Of a DNA stretch of 64,000 nt, positions 20,725 to 30,710 are shown piece by piece. The translations under genes were made by a program, and so were the position numbers. How positions within the stretch are numbered: position 1 is the first letter of the stretch; every line of letters starts with the position of its first letter. Origin of the DNA: Microcoleus sp. bin48.metabat.b7b8b9.023 (GTDB lineage: Bacteria; Cyanobacteriota; Cyanobacteriia; Cyanobacteriales; Microcoleaceae). Where the stretch lies: contig NZ_JAAFKG010000014.1 in assembly GCF_013299185.1 (NCBI RefSeq), positions 57,244-121,243 of the forward strand, read 5' to 3'. The notes under the pieces are model-generated. The model saw nothing but the letters and a program-made list of their open reading frames with translations, did no database searches and was not told where the DNA came from.

Positions 20725-21504
20725 TTAACAATCCGTAGGATTTCCCAGATAAACTATTGTTTTGTAAACCAATGAAACAAAGCCGCGATCGTCGGAGTGA
20801 GCTTGATAAAGTTCGGTTAAATCCGAGATAAGTTTCTGCAATGGAGGCCCGGAGTTCGGCATATAAGATGAGCTTTGTGCCCGCCCGATTAACCCTGCTA
20901 AATCTAAATCTTGTCTATTAGCAAATTCGATCGATCGCACACAAGTAAAATCTGCACTCGCAAGTATTGGTTCGATCGAGCGATCGTGCTTTTGGGCAGG
21001 ATAGCTCTGGGAAGCGCTCTTAACAATTTGAGTGTAGCCCTCTGTCAGCGCATCCGTGCGATCGCGCAAATTCCAAACTACAGCCAACCTTCCCGATGGC
21101 TTGAGAATTCGCCGAAATTCTGGTAAAGTTAAAACTGGATTGAACCAATGGAAAGACTGGAAACACGCGACTAAATCGATCGATCTCTCAGGCAAATTAG
21201 TAGCTTCGGAAGTTCCATCTCTAAACTCTACCAAAGTATGAGGTGCAGCCGCTTGTCTCATCTCGGCATTGGGTTCTATTGCTAATACTCGAACCTCTCT
21301 TTCTGCTAACAAACGGGAAGAAATGCCCGTACCTGCACCGATATCGGCTGCGGTTAACTGTGAAGGTTCCCCAACTCCTGCTAAAATCGCATCGATCGCA
21401 GCGGCTGGATAACTCGGGCGGTATTTGACATAATCCGTAGCGCGATCGGAAAATCGATCGAGTGGATTCATCTCGTAAAGTGGTGGTTGGGAGTTATGAG
21501 TCAT
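20725..21504 (-). CDS. class I SAM-dependent methyltransferase
   Basis: ADIGAGTGISSRLLAE, CFQSFHWFNP motifs. Confidence 0.85.
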   Translation of the reverse strand: MTHNSQPPLYEMNPLDRFSDRATDYVKYRPSYPAAAIDAILAGVGEPSQLTAADIGAGTGISSRLLAEREVRVLAIEPNAEMRQAAAPHTLVEFRDGTSEATNLPERSIDLVACFQSFHWFNPVLTLPEFRRILKPSGRLAVVWNLRDRTDALTEGYTQIVKSASQSYPAQKHDRSIEPILASADFTCVRSIEFANRQDLDLAGLIGRAQSSSYMPNSGPPLQKLISDLTELYQAHSDDRGFVSLVYKTIVYLGNPTDC

Positions 21505-21522
21505 TAGTTATTAGTTATGAGT

Positions 21523-21629
21523 TATAGCGGTTCTCACAAAGATTAGGTACGTTGTTGGGCTTCAGCCCTCTGGATTCAAGCGGTTATATAAGCTGTCAGT
21601 CATACCTCATCTTTCTGAGACAGGCTATA
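21523..21629. mobile_element. MITE family A copy
   Basis: TATAGCGGTTCTCACAAAGATTAGGTACGTTGTTGGGC...CATACCTCATCTTTCTGAGACAGGCTATA. Confidence 0.78.
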
Positions 21630-21886
21630 TCAGTCATTAGTTATTAGCCATCAGTAATCATACCAAATCCGGGTTGGTAAATTATTTATTTTCTTAGTCC
21701 GCGAAGGCGGACTTCGTTTTTGTAGAAGCGATTTTAATCGCCGAATCATAGTTCGATCGTAGCGCAAAACGGGCGATCGGAGAACAATATAGGAATCCTT
21801 GCAGGAATCGTAAATTTTTAACCCCACCCCAGCCCTCCCCTTACTAAGGGGAGGGAGCAAGAAATTGACAAATGATTTACGATCGC

Positions 21887-21993
21887 TATAGCCTTTCTCG
21901 AAAAGGTGAGGTATGGCTGACAGGTTACATAACCTCCCAGACAAAGAGGGCTAAAGCCCAACAACATACCTCATCTTTCTGAGAACCGCTATA
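21887..21993. mobile_element. MITE family A copy abutting the ROCO gene stop codon
   Basis: TATAGCCTTTCTCGAAAAGGTGAGGTATGG...ACCTCATCTTTCTGAGAACCGCTATA. Confidence 0.8.
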
Positions 21994-21995
21994 TA

Positions 21996-24812
21996 TTAAT
22001 ACTCACCTACAAACTGCTCGTGAACCCACAGGAATTCGCGCCGTCTATTCTGCACTCGAACTAAACCACCAAAGCCAGGATCTTTGGCTTTTAGCAGCGC
22101 GTGTAATTCTCGCAAAATCGAGCCTTTTGCCACGATCGCTGAGTCGCCTTGTTGCCAATCTGGGATATCATTTTCGGTAGATGAATTAGTAGCTAAATCG
22201 CTGACTTTCAAGGTAGACTCGATGCTTTTTTGTCCTAAATCGAGTTCCTCTTCAATGCCTTTGTAGGTGGCTTCGTCTAGCATGAACTTTGTTGCCGAGG
22301 CTGCGACAGGTAAGACTAGACTCAGGGTTCCGGTCAAAAGTTTGAGATAGGGGGCTGCTTTGGTAAACCATGCGCGCGATACTTCCAATTCATAAACTCC
22401 TTTCTGCTTGTCGTGAGGATTTAAGGCGGGAAGCGGTTGACGAGAGTGTTCGCACCAGAGAGTAATTTGCAATTTTGTACTAATCCATTTTGGGCGATCG
22501 AAAAAGCTTGGATCGATCGGCTTGAAACTGAACAAACGCGGCCCATCTTTCGCTTCATCCGTGAGCATTTGCATCAGCGACGCAAATTCCTCATCGACTT
22601 TGCTGAGAATAATCCGCTGTTCCTGAGACAATGACTGATATCGTTGTTGATTTCGACTATCGAAAGTTACTAAATCTTCGCGGATGATTTTTAGCTCATC
22701 TTTAACAATAGTGCGAAACTGCTGAATGCCGATTTCTTGAGATGGAGGTGGAGCAATTGGCGCGTTATTCAGCAAAGAATCAATATTTTGCCATTCACCG
22801 CAGCCTGAAATCGGACAGGGATAATCATGACGGTGCTTCTTTTTACTCTCAATTAGTTTCTCTACTTCAAATAGCCCGTTTCCAGGCAAATTTTTACCGC
22901 AAGGCGCAATGCAGGGAACCATCACATTACATCGCAATCCTTCCCAGAAATTCTCGACTAGCCATTTAATCTCTTGGGTGAGATAAGACAAAAACCGTTC
23001 TGGATAAGCTGCCCGCACGGTGATTTTGACATCAGTATCAATATATTCCAGCAATGCCCGACCGTTGTAGTCGTTGTCAAGCATCAAACCCCGTTTCCAA
23101 TGAATACTTTTTTCGTAATTGCATCGCCCCAGCGAGTATTTGTGCAAGCGCACAATCAACTGATAAAACAATCCTTCTGCTACTGCAAGTTGTCCTCGAT
23201 CGTCCACAATCTGGCAGATTTGCACTTGTTGTCTGTCTCCGGCTTCCGGTTGCTGTCCCCAATCGGGCAATTCCGGGCGCGTATCGGGTACGAGTTGAGC
23301 AATCAAACTGGTGTTGCTGGGTTTAGTTGGGTCGAGCACCACGCGGTAAGATAAATCGAAGCGTTCCATCAGCTTGAGAAAGATGGGATGTAGTTCTTTC
23401 GGATAGCCATTCTCGCCTGGAAACGGGGGATTGCTCCATAATTCACCCAGATGGTCAAAGTCTACTAAACCGTTGCGGCGGCGGGTTAATTCATCGTCGA
23501 GTGCGAAACTAATTGCCTTTGCTAACCAGTCGGGTTTAAGGATAACAATATTTCGCAGTATTGGATCGTAATGGTAATGAATGATATGCCCCAAAGTATG
23601 GGAAATGCGAAGGAAAAGTTCTGCTTGTTCTTTATCGATTCCGTGTCGATCACAAATGGCAATAACTTCATCGTAGGGGAGATAGGCTTTGTCGTTTGTC
23701 TGCAAGATTTCCCGCACTCGCTGCCATTTTGCGGGAACGGAACGTCCCATTTCGGGAAGAGAGGCGGCGACACTAGCGATCGCACTTTTTAATTCTGCCA
23801 CGCCGTTGCGGGAGTTCTGAGCGTCGGGTTTGCTGTTGACATGGAAGAAGCCGAGCACCGTATCGCTGCCGAATCGATCGCAAATTTCCTGTCTGTCAAT
23901 GTCGGGTTGTCGCTGTCCGGGGCCGCCGTGGGTGGCGACTACTAGCACTTTGGCATCTGGTTCGCGATGCTTGATCAGGGTAATCCACTCTTTGACAAAG
24001 CCCTGCTGGGGGCCTTCTCGTGGCTTCCACACCACCAGATACACGGCTGGTGCACTGAAAAACAACTGGTGTGTGGGTCGATAAACGGGTTGGCCGCCAA
24101 AATCCCAACCATTGAGGGATATTTCTGTGTCGGTGTCGGGATGGGTGACAATAACTGGCTTAATTTCAATGCCGTGTGTGGTGTCACGATTTTCTAGCCA
24201 TTCATCTTCTCGCAATGCGCCTAAGAGACAACTTTTGCCTACTTCGCCTTCACCGATCAAAATCAGTTTGGCTTCATTTAGGGTGATTTCTCCTTCTGCC
24301 TTTGCCTCCAGGTATTGCAAGACGGCTTTCGTGCCTTGTTCATAGGCGGCGGCGAGGTCTGGATTGAGAGGGTTGTTGTGGAGGTTAAGCAATTGCAACT
24401 GGGTGAGGGAGGCGATCGCCTCTGGCAGTTCCGTCAGTTGGTTGTTGGAAAGGTTAAGCGTTTGCAACTGGGCGAGAGATGCGATCGCGTCTGACAGTTC
24501 TCTCAATTGGTTGTTGCTGAGATTAATCCATTGCAACTGGATGAGAGAGGAGATCGCCTCTGGCAGTTGCGTCAGTTGATTATTGTTGAGGTCAAGCCAT
24601 TGCAACTGCGTGAGGGAGGCGATCGCCTCTGGTAGTTCCTTCAATTGGTTGTTGTCAAGGTAAAGCGTTCGCAACTGAGTGAGAGATGCGATCGACTTTG
24701 GCAGTTTCTTCAGTTGCAGGTTCCCAAGATAGAGTGTTCTTGCTCCCTCTCGCCTTGCCTTTCCAATGCGTTGATATGCTTTGCGATCGCCCTCAGTTTC
24801 TAACATTGCCAA
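21996..24812 (-). CDS. LRR-Roc-COR (ROCO family) GTPase protein
   Basis: Tandem LRRs (LTQLQWLDLNNNQLTQLPEAI), P-loop GEGEVGKSCLLG, WDFGGQPVYRPTHQLFF, COR-like region. Confidence 0.88.
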   Translation of the reverse strand: MAMLETEGDRKAYQRIGKARREGARTLYLGNLQLKKLPKSIASLTQLRTLYLDNNQLKELPEAIASLTQLQWLDLNNNQLTQLPEAISSLIQLQWINLSNNQLRELSDAIASLAQLQTLNLSNNQLTELPEAIASLTQLQLLNLHNNPLNPDLAAAYEQGTKAVLQYLEAKAEGEITLNEAKLILIGEGEVGKSCLLGALREDEWLENRDTTHGIEIKPVIVTHPDTDTEISLNGWDFGGQPVYRPTHQLFFSAPAVYLVVWKPREGPQQGFVKEWITLIKHREPDAKVLVVATHGGPGQRQPDIDRQEICDRFGSDTVLGFFHVNSKPDAQNSRNGVAELKSAIASVAASLPEMGRSVPAKWQRVREILQTNDKAYLPYDEVIAICDRHGIDKEQAELFLRISHTLGHIIHYHYDPILRNIVILKPDWLAKAISFALDDELTRRRNGLVDFDHLGELWSNPPFPGENGYPKELHPIFLKLMERFDLSYRVVLDPTKPSNTSLIAQLVPDTRPELPDWGQQPEAGDRQQVQICQIVDDRGQLAVAEGLFYQLIVRLHKYSLGRCNYEKSIHWKRGLMLDNDYNGRALLEYIDTDVKITVRAAYPERFLSYLTQEIKWLVENFWEGLRCNVMVPCIAPCGKNLPGNGLFEVEKLIESKKKHRHDYPCPISGCGEWQNIDSLLNNAPIAPPPSQEIGIQQFRTIVKDELKIIREDLVTFDSRNQQRYQSLSQEQRIILSKVDEEFASLMQMLTDEAKDGPRLFSFKPIDPSFFDRPKWISTKLQITLWCEHSRQPLPALNPHDKQKGVYELEVSRAWFTKAAPYLKLLTGTLSLVLPVAASATKFMLDEATYKGIEEELDLGQKSIESTLKVSDLATNSSTENDIPDWQQGDSAIVAKGSILRELHALLKAKDPGFGGLVRVQNRRREFLWVHEQFVGEY

Positions 24813-25021
24813 TTCCTGGTTTTGATTTTTGTATATAAGTGCGATCTACCTTTGAGATGAAAGGGCGATCTTGAGACATCATTTGATTTTGAATATTCCT
24901 TAATCTCAATACAAAATAACACGAATATTTTGGCGATTCGTGAGGTTGGAGTAAACGAGCTAAACCGGGTTTTTGAGTCCCTGGGCTTAGTACAAGAAAC
25001 CGGGTTTCTGCGAGGATTTAC

Positions 25022-25395
25022 GCCTCCTCACCGAGATTTTGGAGAGAAACCCGGTTTCTGAGGCCCTGCGCGATCGCCCCCAAATCCAAGAAACCGGGTT
25101 TCTGCGACAATTTTCGCATCCCCACCAGATTTTGGAGAGAAACCCGGTTTCTGAGGCCCTGCGCGATCGCCCCCAAATCCAAGAAACCGGGTTTCTGCGA
25201 CAATTTTCGCATCCCCACCAGATTTTGGAGAGAAACCCGGTTTCTGAGGCCCTGCGCGATCGCCCCCAAATCCAAGAAACCGGGTTTCTGCGACAATTTT
25301 CGCATCCCCACCAGATTTTGGAGAGAAACCCGGTTTCTGAGGCCCTGCGCGATCGCCCCCAAATCCAAGAAACCGGGTTTCTGCGACAATTTTTG
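25022..25395. repeat. four-copy tandem repeat, 93-bp period, of AAACCGGGTTTCT palindromes
   Basis: GAGAGAAACCCGGTTTCTGAGGCCCTGCGCGATCGCCCCCAAATCCAAGAAACCGGGTTTCTGCGACAATTTTCGCATCCCCACCAGATTTTG repeated. Confidence 0.93.
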
Positions 25396-25547
25396 ATGCC
25401 GAACCACTATCATTTATTGGTTTACCTGAAAACTAATCGTTTTTCTAACCTGATGCAGGCATTTACTCTGTCTTATGCCAAGGCTATTAATAAACGCTAT
25501 CAAAGAGTTGGTTCACTTTTTCAGGGACGGTTTGAGGCGATTCATGT
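25396..25547 (+). pseudogene. RAYT / Y1-type transposase fragment (catalytic HxH part)
   Basis: MPNHYHLLVYLKTNRFSNLMQAFTLSYAKAINKRYQRVGSLFQGRFEAIHV; N- and C-termini missing. Confidence 0.82.
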
Positions 25548-25770
25548 GGGAGCATCTCAATTTTGTAAAAAGCATTTTTTTTATTATAGTGCTGTCCCCG
25601 CTCGCGTATTGTACAACTCGCGACCGGGGACAGCACTATATATAGCCTTTCTCAAAAAGATGAGGTATAACTGACAGCCCACACAACCCTTAAACCAAGA
25701 GGGCCAAAGCCCAACAACATACCTCATATGAGAGCTAGATCCGCTATAAATGAAAAACTGAGATGCTCCC
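25548..25770. mobile_element. MITE family B copy (GGGAGCATCTCA...TGAGATGCTCCC), interrupted by family A
   Basis: Same termini and interior as 47708-47829. Confidence 0.85.
25641..25747. mobile_element. MITE family A copy nested inside family B element
   Basis: TATAGCCTTTCTCAAAAAGATGAGGTATAACTGACAGCC...CCGCTATA; the uninterrupted B copy lacks it. Confidence 0.82.
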
Positions 25771-25973
25771 AGTTTCGATGGCTCTGTTTGGGTGGCTCTT
25801 TTTGCTGCTGTTTTTCACGATTAATTGACCCGCCCAAAAACGGAAGTCCCCGCAGGGCTGTCGTGGGTATCCCAAGATTTTAGACCTTAGTTCGATCTCC
25901 CAGATTTATCTGTGGAGTGACCATTGTGTTTAGGACTAAAGTCATTACTACAAACCGTTGTCACATCAAATAA

Positions 25974-26042
25974 AGGTACGTAGTTGCGCTTTAGCGCTCT
26001 TTGCAGATCTATGAAAGAGCGCTGAAGCGCAACTACGTACCT
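25974..26042. repeat. palindromic repeat variant AGGTACGTAGTTGCGCTTTAGCGCTC...GAGCGCTGAAGCGCAACTACGTACC
   Basis: Inverted arms read directly. Confidence 0.88.
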
Positions 26043-26137
26043 AAAGATCGATTGCCTGTTGTGTTTAGGACTAAAGTCCTTACTGCGAACTCTTGAGTTT
26101 GTGTTACTAAAATATTTATTTGTTAGATTATTAGCTG

Positions 26138-26512
26138 ATGCCACCTGAAGTGATTTTTGGAAATGCGGGTGCTGAAGGTGCAAGTCGCGGCGGTTGGTTT
26201 GCGGGTCACTTTATAACGCCCGAAGATGACGCGCGATCGACTTCTGCGTTAGAGGTAAAATGGGGCGTTCACACAGCGGGAGATTGCAGGACTCAGTGGG
26301 CGGTAAATGCGGCAGCAACTACGCTTTCTATTCTGGTAAAAGGGCGGTTTCGCTTGCAATTTCCTTCGCAAGAAATCTTGCTGTGTTGTGAAGGAGATTA
26401 TGCTCTCTGGCTGCCGGGAGTGCCTCATTATTGGTCGGCCGAGGAGGATTCGGTTATCGTGACTGTGCGGTGGCCTTCGGTGTCGGGAGATAGTTCTGCG
26501 ATTAAGAATTAA
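26138..26512 (+). CDS. cupin-like small protein
   Basis: LSILVKGRFRLQFPSQEILLCCEGDYALWLPGVPHYW resembles a cupin fold. Confidence 0.6.
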   Translation: MPPEVIFGNAGAEGASRGGWFAGHFITPEDDARSTSALEVKWGVHTAGDCRTQWAVNAAATTLSILVKGRFRLQFPSQEILLCCEGDYALWLPGVPHYWSAEEDSVIVTVRWPSVSGDSSAIKN

Positions 26513-27581
26513 CTTGAACTTCGGGAACTAAAACGCGACCATTATAACCCGCCCGCTGGTAGCGATCGATCGCCTCTGATGCAATAACATCGGCTTTCCC
26601 ACTCTTAACCAGTGCAACACAAGCACCACCAAAACCTCCGCCCGTCAGCCTCGCGCCGAAAACTCCGGGGATTGACTGCAAGATTGCCGCCAAGGCATCT
26701 ACTGCAACCACCGAAACTTCGTAGTCGTCGCGCAAACTCGCATGGGAAGCATTCATTAAATCGCCGAAACGTTCGGCTGGTAAAGATTTTACAGCTTGCA
26801 GCACGCGGTTGTTTTCGGTGACGACGTGGCGCGATCGCCTTTTTAGGGGTTCCGGCAATACTTCCACTGCTTTGGGATCGGTGATATCCCTAAGGGCTTT
26901 AACTCCCAATATCCGGGCGGATTCTTCGCACTCAGCACGCCGCTGGTTGTAGCCGCTTCCGGCTGCTAGCTTGTGGCTTTCACCGCTGTCAATGACTAAA
27001 ATTTCTGTGCCTGTGGGAAAAGGTAGCGCGCGGTATTCGAGGCTGCGGGTGTCGAGAAATAGCATCGTTTTGGTGTCTGCTAAACTCGACGCCATTTGAT
27101 CCATGATGCCACAGTTCACCCCGGCATACCGGATTTCGGTTAGCTGTCCGATTTGAGCCAGCCGCACGTCGTCTAGGGGGAGGTTCAGCAGCGCGCGGAT
27201 TGCTCTGAGGGTGGCTATTTCTAAAGCGGCGCTGCTGGACAAACCGGCGCCGATCGGCACATCGGAGGTAATGTAGAGATTTATTGGTGGTATTTTGTAC
27301 CCTTCTTTTTCTAAAAGTCGGATGCAGCCGCAGATATAACTGACGAATTTTTGCGGTATGGTATCGTCGTCTGAAAAATTTATGAGTTCGTCATATTCGG
27401 CTGAATAAAAATGGTGTCGGGTATCGCTGCTGAAGCCAATTTGTACTGTTGTGCGCTGCCCAATCGCAGTCGGAAGTACAAATCCATCGTTGTAGTCTGT
27501 GTGTTCGCCCAGCATATTTACTCTTCCGGGCGCGCTGGCTTGGGTTTGGGGTAATGTACCAAATACTCGTTGGAATTTCAT
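26502..27581 (-). CDS. galK: galactokinase
   Basis: APGRVNMLGEHTDYNDGFVLP, PIGAGLSSSAALEIA, LTGGGFGGACVAL. Confidence 0.93.
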   Translation of the reverse strand: MKFQRVFGTLPQTQASAPGRVNMLGEHTDYNDGFVLPTAIGQRTTVQIGFSSDTRHHFYSAEYDELINFSDDDTIPQKFVSYICGCIRLLEKEGYKIPPINLYITSDVPIGAGLSSSAALEIATLRAIRALLNLPLDDVRLAQIGQLTEIRYAGVNCGIMDQMASSLADTKTMLFLDTRSLEYRALPFPTGTEILVIDSGESHKLAAGSGYNQRRAECEESARILGVKALRDITDPKAVEVLPEPLKRRSRHVVTENNRVLQAVKSLPAERFGDLMNASHASLRDDYEVSVVAVDALAAILQSIPGVFGARLTGGGFGGACVALVKSGKADVIASEAIDRYQRAGYNGRVLVPEVQVNS

Positions 27582-27857
27582 TTTGGGAGAATTGGGAATT
27601 GGTTATTGGTTATTTGTTATTGGTTATTTGTTATTGGTTATTTGGAAAAACAGCTATCCGTGTATCCGTGACTTCCGTGTCGTCAATCAAGGGAATTGGG
27701 AAGAAATAAACTTATTTTTTATCGTTAATCATTTTATGATGCCTAAGTTTTTTGCTGAATTCAACCCCTGTTTACAAAAATAAACATAACTTTAGCTTGG
27801 GAAAAAATATGGGTTGTGATAGAATGGCAGGCTAAGATTTCTCCAAGAATTCAAAAA

Positions 27858-28679
27858 ATGCGATCGACCAGACCCCGGAAACAGTTTGCTCAACATTGGC
27901 TCAAAAGCGAGAAAGCCTTAGATAAGATTGTCAAAGCGGCAAGTTTGTCGGGCGATCGCGTCCTGGAAATCGGGCCGGGCACTGGGATTCTGACTCGGCC
28001 CTTGCTTGCTGCGGCTGAGTCTGTTGTTGCGGTGGAGATCGATCGAGATTTGTGCCTAAAACTTGCCAAGCAACTAGGCAAAAACGACAACTTTTTACTG
28101 CTACAAGGCGATTTTCTGGAAATGGATTTAGAGGCTGAACTAATCGCCTTTCCCAAATTCCAAGATCCCAATAAAGTTGTTGCCAACATTCCCTACAATA
28201 TCACCGGCCCCATCCTGCAAAAACTGCTGGGAACGATATCTGTGCCGGTTGCGAAACCCTTCGATGCGATCGTCCTGTTGGTGCAGAAAGAAGTAGCCCA
28301 AAGGCTTTACGCTAAACCTGGTTCGACAGCTTTTGGCGCTTTGTCGGTGCGGGTGCAGTATTTAGCAGAATGCGAGTTAATTTGCGATGTGCCGTCTAGA
28401 GACTTTTATCCGCCTCCAAAAGTCGATTCCGCCGTGGTGCGGCTGCTGCCCCGAGTGATAGAAACGCCAGCAGTTAATCCGCGTTATTTAGAGACTTTAG
28501 TCAAGTTGGGATTTGGCAGCAAGCGCAAGATGCTGCGTAATAATTTAAAAGGATCTGTGGATTTAGATAAACTCGTTCAATTGTTAGAAAAGTTACAGAT
28601 AAATCCTCAATCTCGCGCTGAAGATTTAAGCGTGGCGCAATGGGTAAATTTGAGCAATAATTTGTGTGCCGATGACTAG
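27858..28679 (+). CDS. rsmA: 16S rRNA dimethyladenosine transferase
   Basis: MRSTRPRKQFAQHWL, VLEIGPGTGILTRPL, VVANIPYNITGPIL; internal ATG preferred. Confidence 0.93.
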   Translation: MRSTRPRKQFAQHWLKSEKALDKIVKAASLSGDRVLEIGPGTGILTRPLLAAAESVVAVEIDRDLCLKLAKQLGKNDNFLLLQGDFLEMDLEAELIAFPKFQDPNKVVANIPYNITGPILQKLLGTISVPVAKPFDAIVLLVQKEVAQRLYAKPGSTAFGALSVRVQYLAECELICDVPSRDFYPPPKVDSAVVRLLPRVIETPAVNPRYLETLVKLGFGSKRKMLRNNLKGSVDLDKLVQLLEKLQINPQSRAEDLSVAQWVNLSNNLCADD

Positions 28680-29112
28680 AATTCTTGCACTCCCAAGCTT
28701 TCTTATCTGGAAATAATCTGGGTTGCATCTGCGGTTCGCCTATCAATCAAAGATTTATGCAAAAAGTCTACTGATGACTGATGATTAATAACGTTCGCGA
28801 ACTCTTGTTTACTCGCAAAACATGACTGATGAATAATGACTAATGACTTTCGCGTTTGGAAATAAAGTAAACCAGTGTAATCGGGAGCGAGAAATAGGCG
28901 ATCGCGATTATTGAATCTGAGGCTACGTGCAGCCAGACTAACTTGGTCTGCCATCGATAACAGTGCCCGTGGGGAATAAATGACCCCGAACTAAAAAAAG
29001 TTTTCCACATTTCCTGCATAATATTTCCTTTGAGTTGTGAGAAAATGTAGTCTGACTGGTGTCAATTAATTTCTTCAACCAGGGGTTTCTTTCACCCGCG
29101 GCTTAATCACCT

Positions 29113-30090
29113 ATGCGTTCATATTCTCTGCTAGCTTCAGCAAAAATCAATCTGTATTTGGAGATAATAGGCGATCGCCCCGACGGATATCACGAACTGG
29201 CGATGGTGCTTCAAAGCATAGATTTGGCCGATCGAATTGACTTGCGCGCGATCGGAACGGACACGATCCGCGTGCGCTGCGATCACCCCCAAGTCCCCCC
29301 GGACAAGAATAATCTGGCTTATCGGGCGGCGGATTTGTTGGCGCAGCAATTTCCAGATGCTTTGGCGAAATACGGCGGAGTCGAGATTGCCATTCACAAG
29401 CAGATTCCGGTGGCCGCGGGGCTCGCCGGCGGTTCTGCAAATGCTGCCGCAGTTTTAGTCGGGATGGACTTGCTGTGGCAATTGGGACTCACTCAATCGG
29501 AGTTGCAAGAGTTGGGCGGAACTCTGGGTTCTGATGTGCCTTTTTGCATTGGAGGAGGTACGGCTCTGGCAACAGGTCGTGGGGATAAACTCTCTCCCCT
29601 GCCCGATCTGGGTGGTTTTTGTGTGGTGCTGGCGAAGTTTCGCAATCTCAGTATTTCTACTGCATGGTCGTATCAAACTTATCGCAAACAGTTCAGTAGT
29701 TCCTATTGTGCGCCCGAAGATTTGGAATGTCGGCGCCAAAGGCTGCATTCAGGGCCGATGGTGGGGGCGATCGCGCAAAAAGATCGATCGAAAATTGGTC
29801 AATTGCTGCACAACGATTTAGAAAAAGTTGCTTTACCCGTGTACCCGCAGGTGTTGCAATTGCGGGAGGCTTTTGAGTCGGCGGGGGTTTTGGGTGCGAT
29901 GATGTCTGGTTCCGGGCCGACGGTGTTTGCACTCTGTGAGTCTCCAGAGCAGGCTCAGCAAGTTCTGGAACGGGTGAAAAGTGCGATCGCTTCTCCTGAT
30001 TTGGATTTTTGGGTAGCAAAGTTTAGCAATACTGGGATTCGGATTTTTTCGGAAGGAAATGACACGAAACCGCCGATTGTGAGGGTGTAA
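29113..30090 (+). CDS. ispE: 4-diphosphocytidyl-2-C-methyl-D-erythritol kinase
   Basis: SLLASAKINLYLEIIGDRPDGYHEL, PVAAGLAGGSANAAAVL. Confidence 0.94.
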   Translation: MRSYSLLASAKINLYLEIIGDRPDGYHELAMVLQSIDLADRIDLRAIGTDTIRVRCDHPQVPPDKNNLAYRAADLLAQQFPDALAKYGGVEIAIHKQIPVAAGLAGGSANAAAVLVGMDLLWQLGLTQSELQELGGTLGSDVPFCIGGGTALATGRGDKLSPLPDLGGFCVVLAKFRNLSISTAWSYQTYRKQFSSSYCAPEDLECRRQRLHSGPMVGAIAQKDRSKIGQLLHNDLEKVALPVYPQVLQLREAFESAGVLGAMMSGSGPTVFALCESPEQAQQVLERVKSAIASPDLDFWVAKFSNTGIRIFSEGNDTKPPIVRV

Positions 30091-30260
30091 CTCGCTGTCG
30101 GGTGCGATCGCGATCGTCGTTTAAATGTCAGTGGGGGCGATCCTCTCCGAGGGCTGCGCTAACGGCAAAAATGAATCTAACTTTGCGCGGAGTCTATTAA
30201 GGTCGCAGAACTGATAAAATGACATGAAACACCGATTTTAGTTTTGGTAAATTAACCAGA

Positions 30261-30292
30261 AATCTAAAATCTAAAATCTAAAATCTAAAATC
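30261..30292. repeat. (AATCTAA)n heptamer tandem repeat
   Basis: AATCTAAAATCTAAAATCTAAAATCTAAAATC directly upstream of ATG 30296. Confidence 0.9.
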
Positions 30293-30295
30293 GCC

Positions 30296-30649
30296 ATGGC
30301 TGATTTAACTAATCCAAATTCTACTTCTGAACCTCTAAGTTCGGCGCGGGATATAACGCCTGTATCTCCCAAGCAGCCGACTGTTTTGCGGTGCGTGATT
30401 GGTTCGCTGATCGCGAGTGTGTTCGCTTTTGGTTTGTATTCGCTAACTATGTCGATCGCTCTAAATTTTGCTAGCAAGCCGCTGCATTCCGCCAATATTA
30501 CTGTGCTTAAAATTAGTGTCGCCGTGCGAACTTTAGTAGTGGGAATGGTGGCTTTAGGTACGGGCGTTTTTGGGCTGGCGGCTGTCGGTTTAATGCTGCT
30601 GGGTTTGCAAATTGGGATTCAAAAGCTGGTGAAGAAACCCGCAGCTTGA
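30296..30649 (+). CDS. DUF3082-type cyanobacterial membrane protein
   Basis: Small two-TM protein with PTVLRCVIGSLIASVFAFGLYSLT. Confidence 0.7.
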   Translation: MADLTNPNSTSEPLSSARDITPVSPKQPTVLRCVIGSLIASVFAFGLYSLTMSIALNFASKPLHSANITVLKISVAVRTLVVGMVALGTGVFGLAAVGLMLLGLQIGIQKLVKKPAA

Positions 30650-30710
30650 AACTATCAGCCCACAGAAAATCTCGCCTGCAAGCTGAATACTTAATAGTAA
30701 GATCGAAACA

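Noticed and set aside
25018-25413. 131-aa minus-strand ORF of four repeats
   Set aside because: Frame stays open only because the tandem repeat period is divisible by 3; no protein-like features
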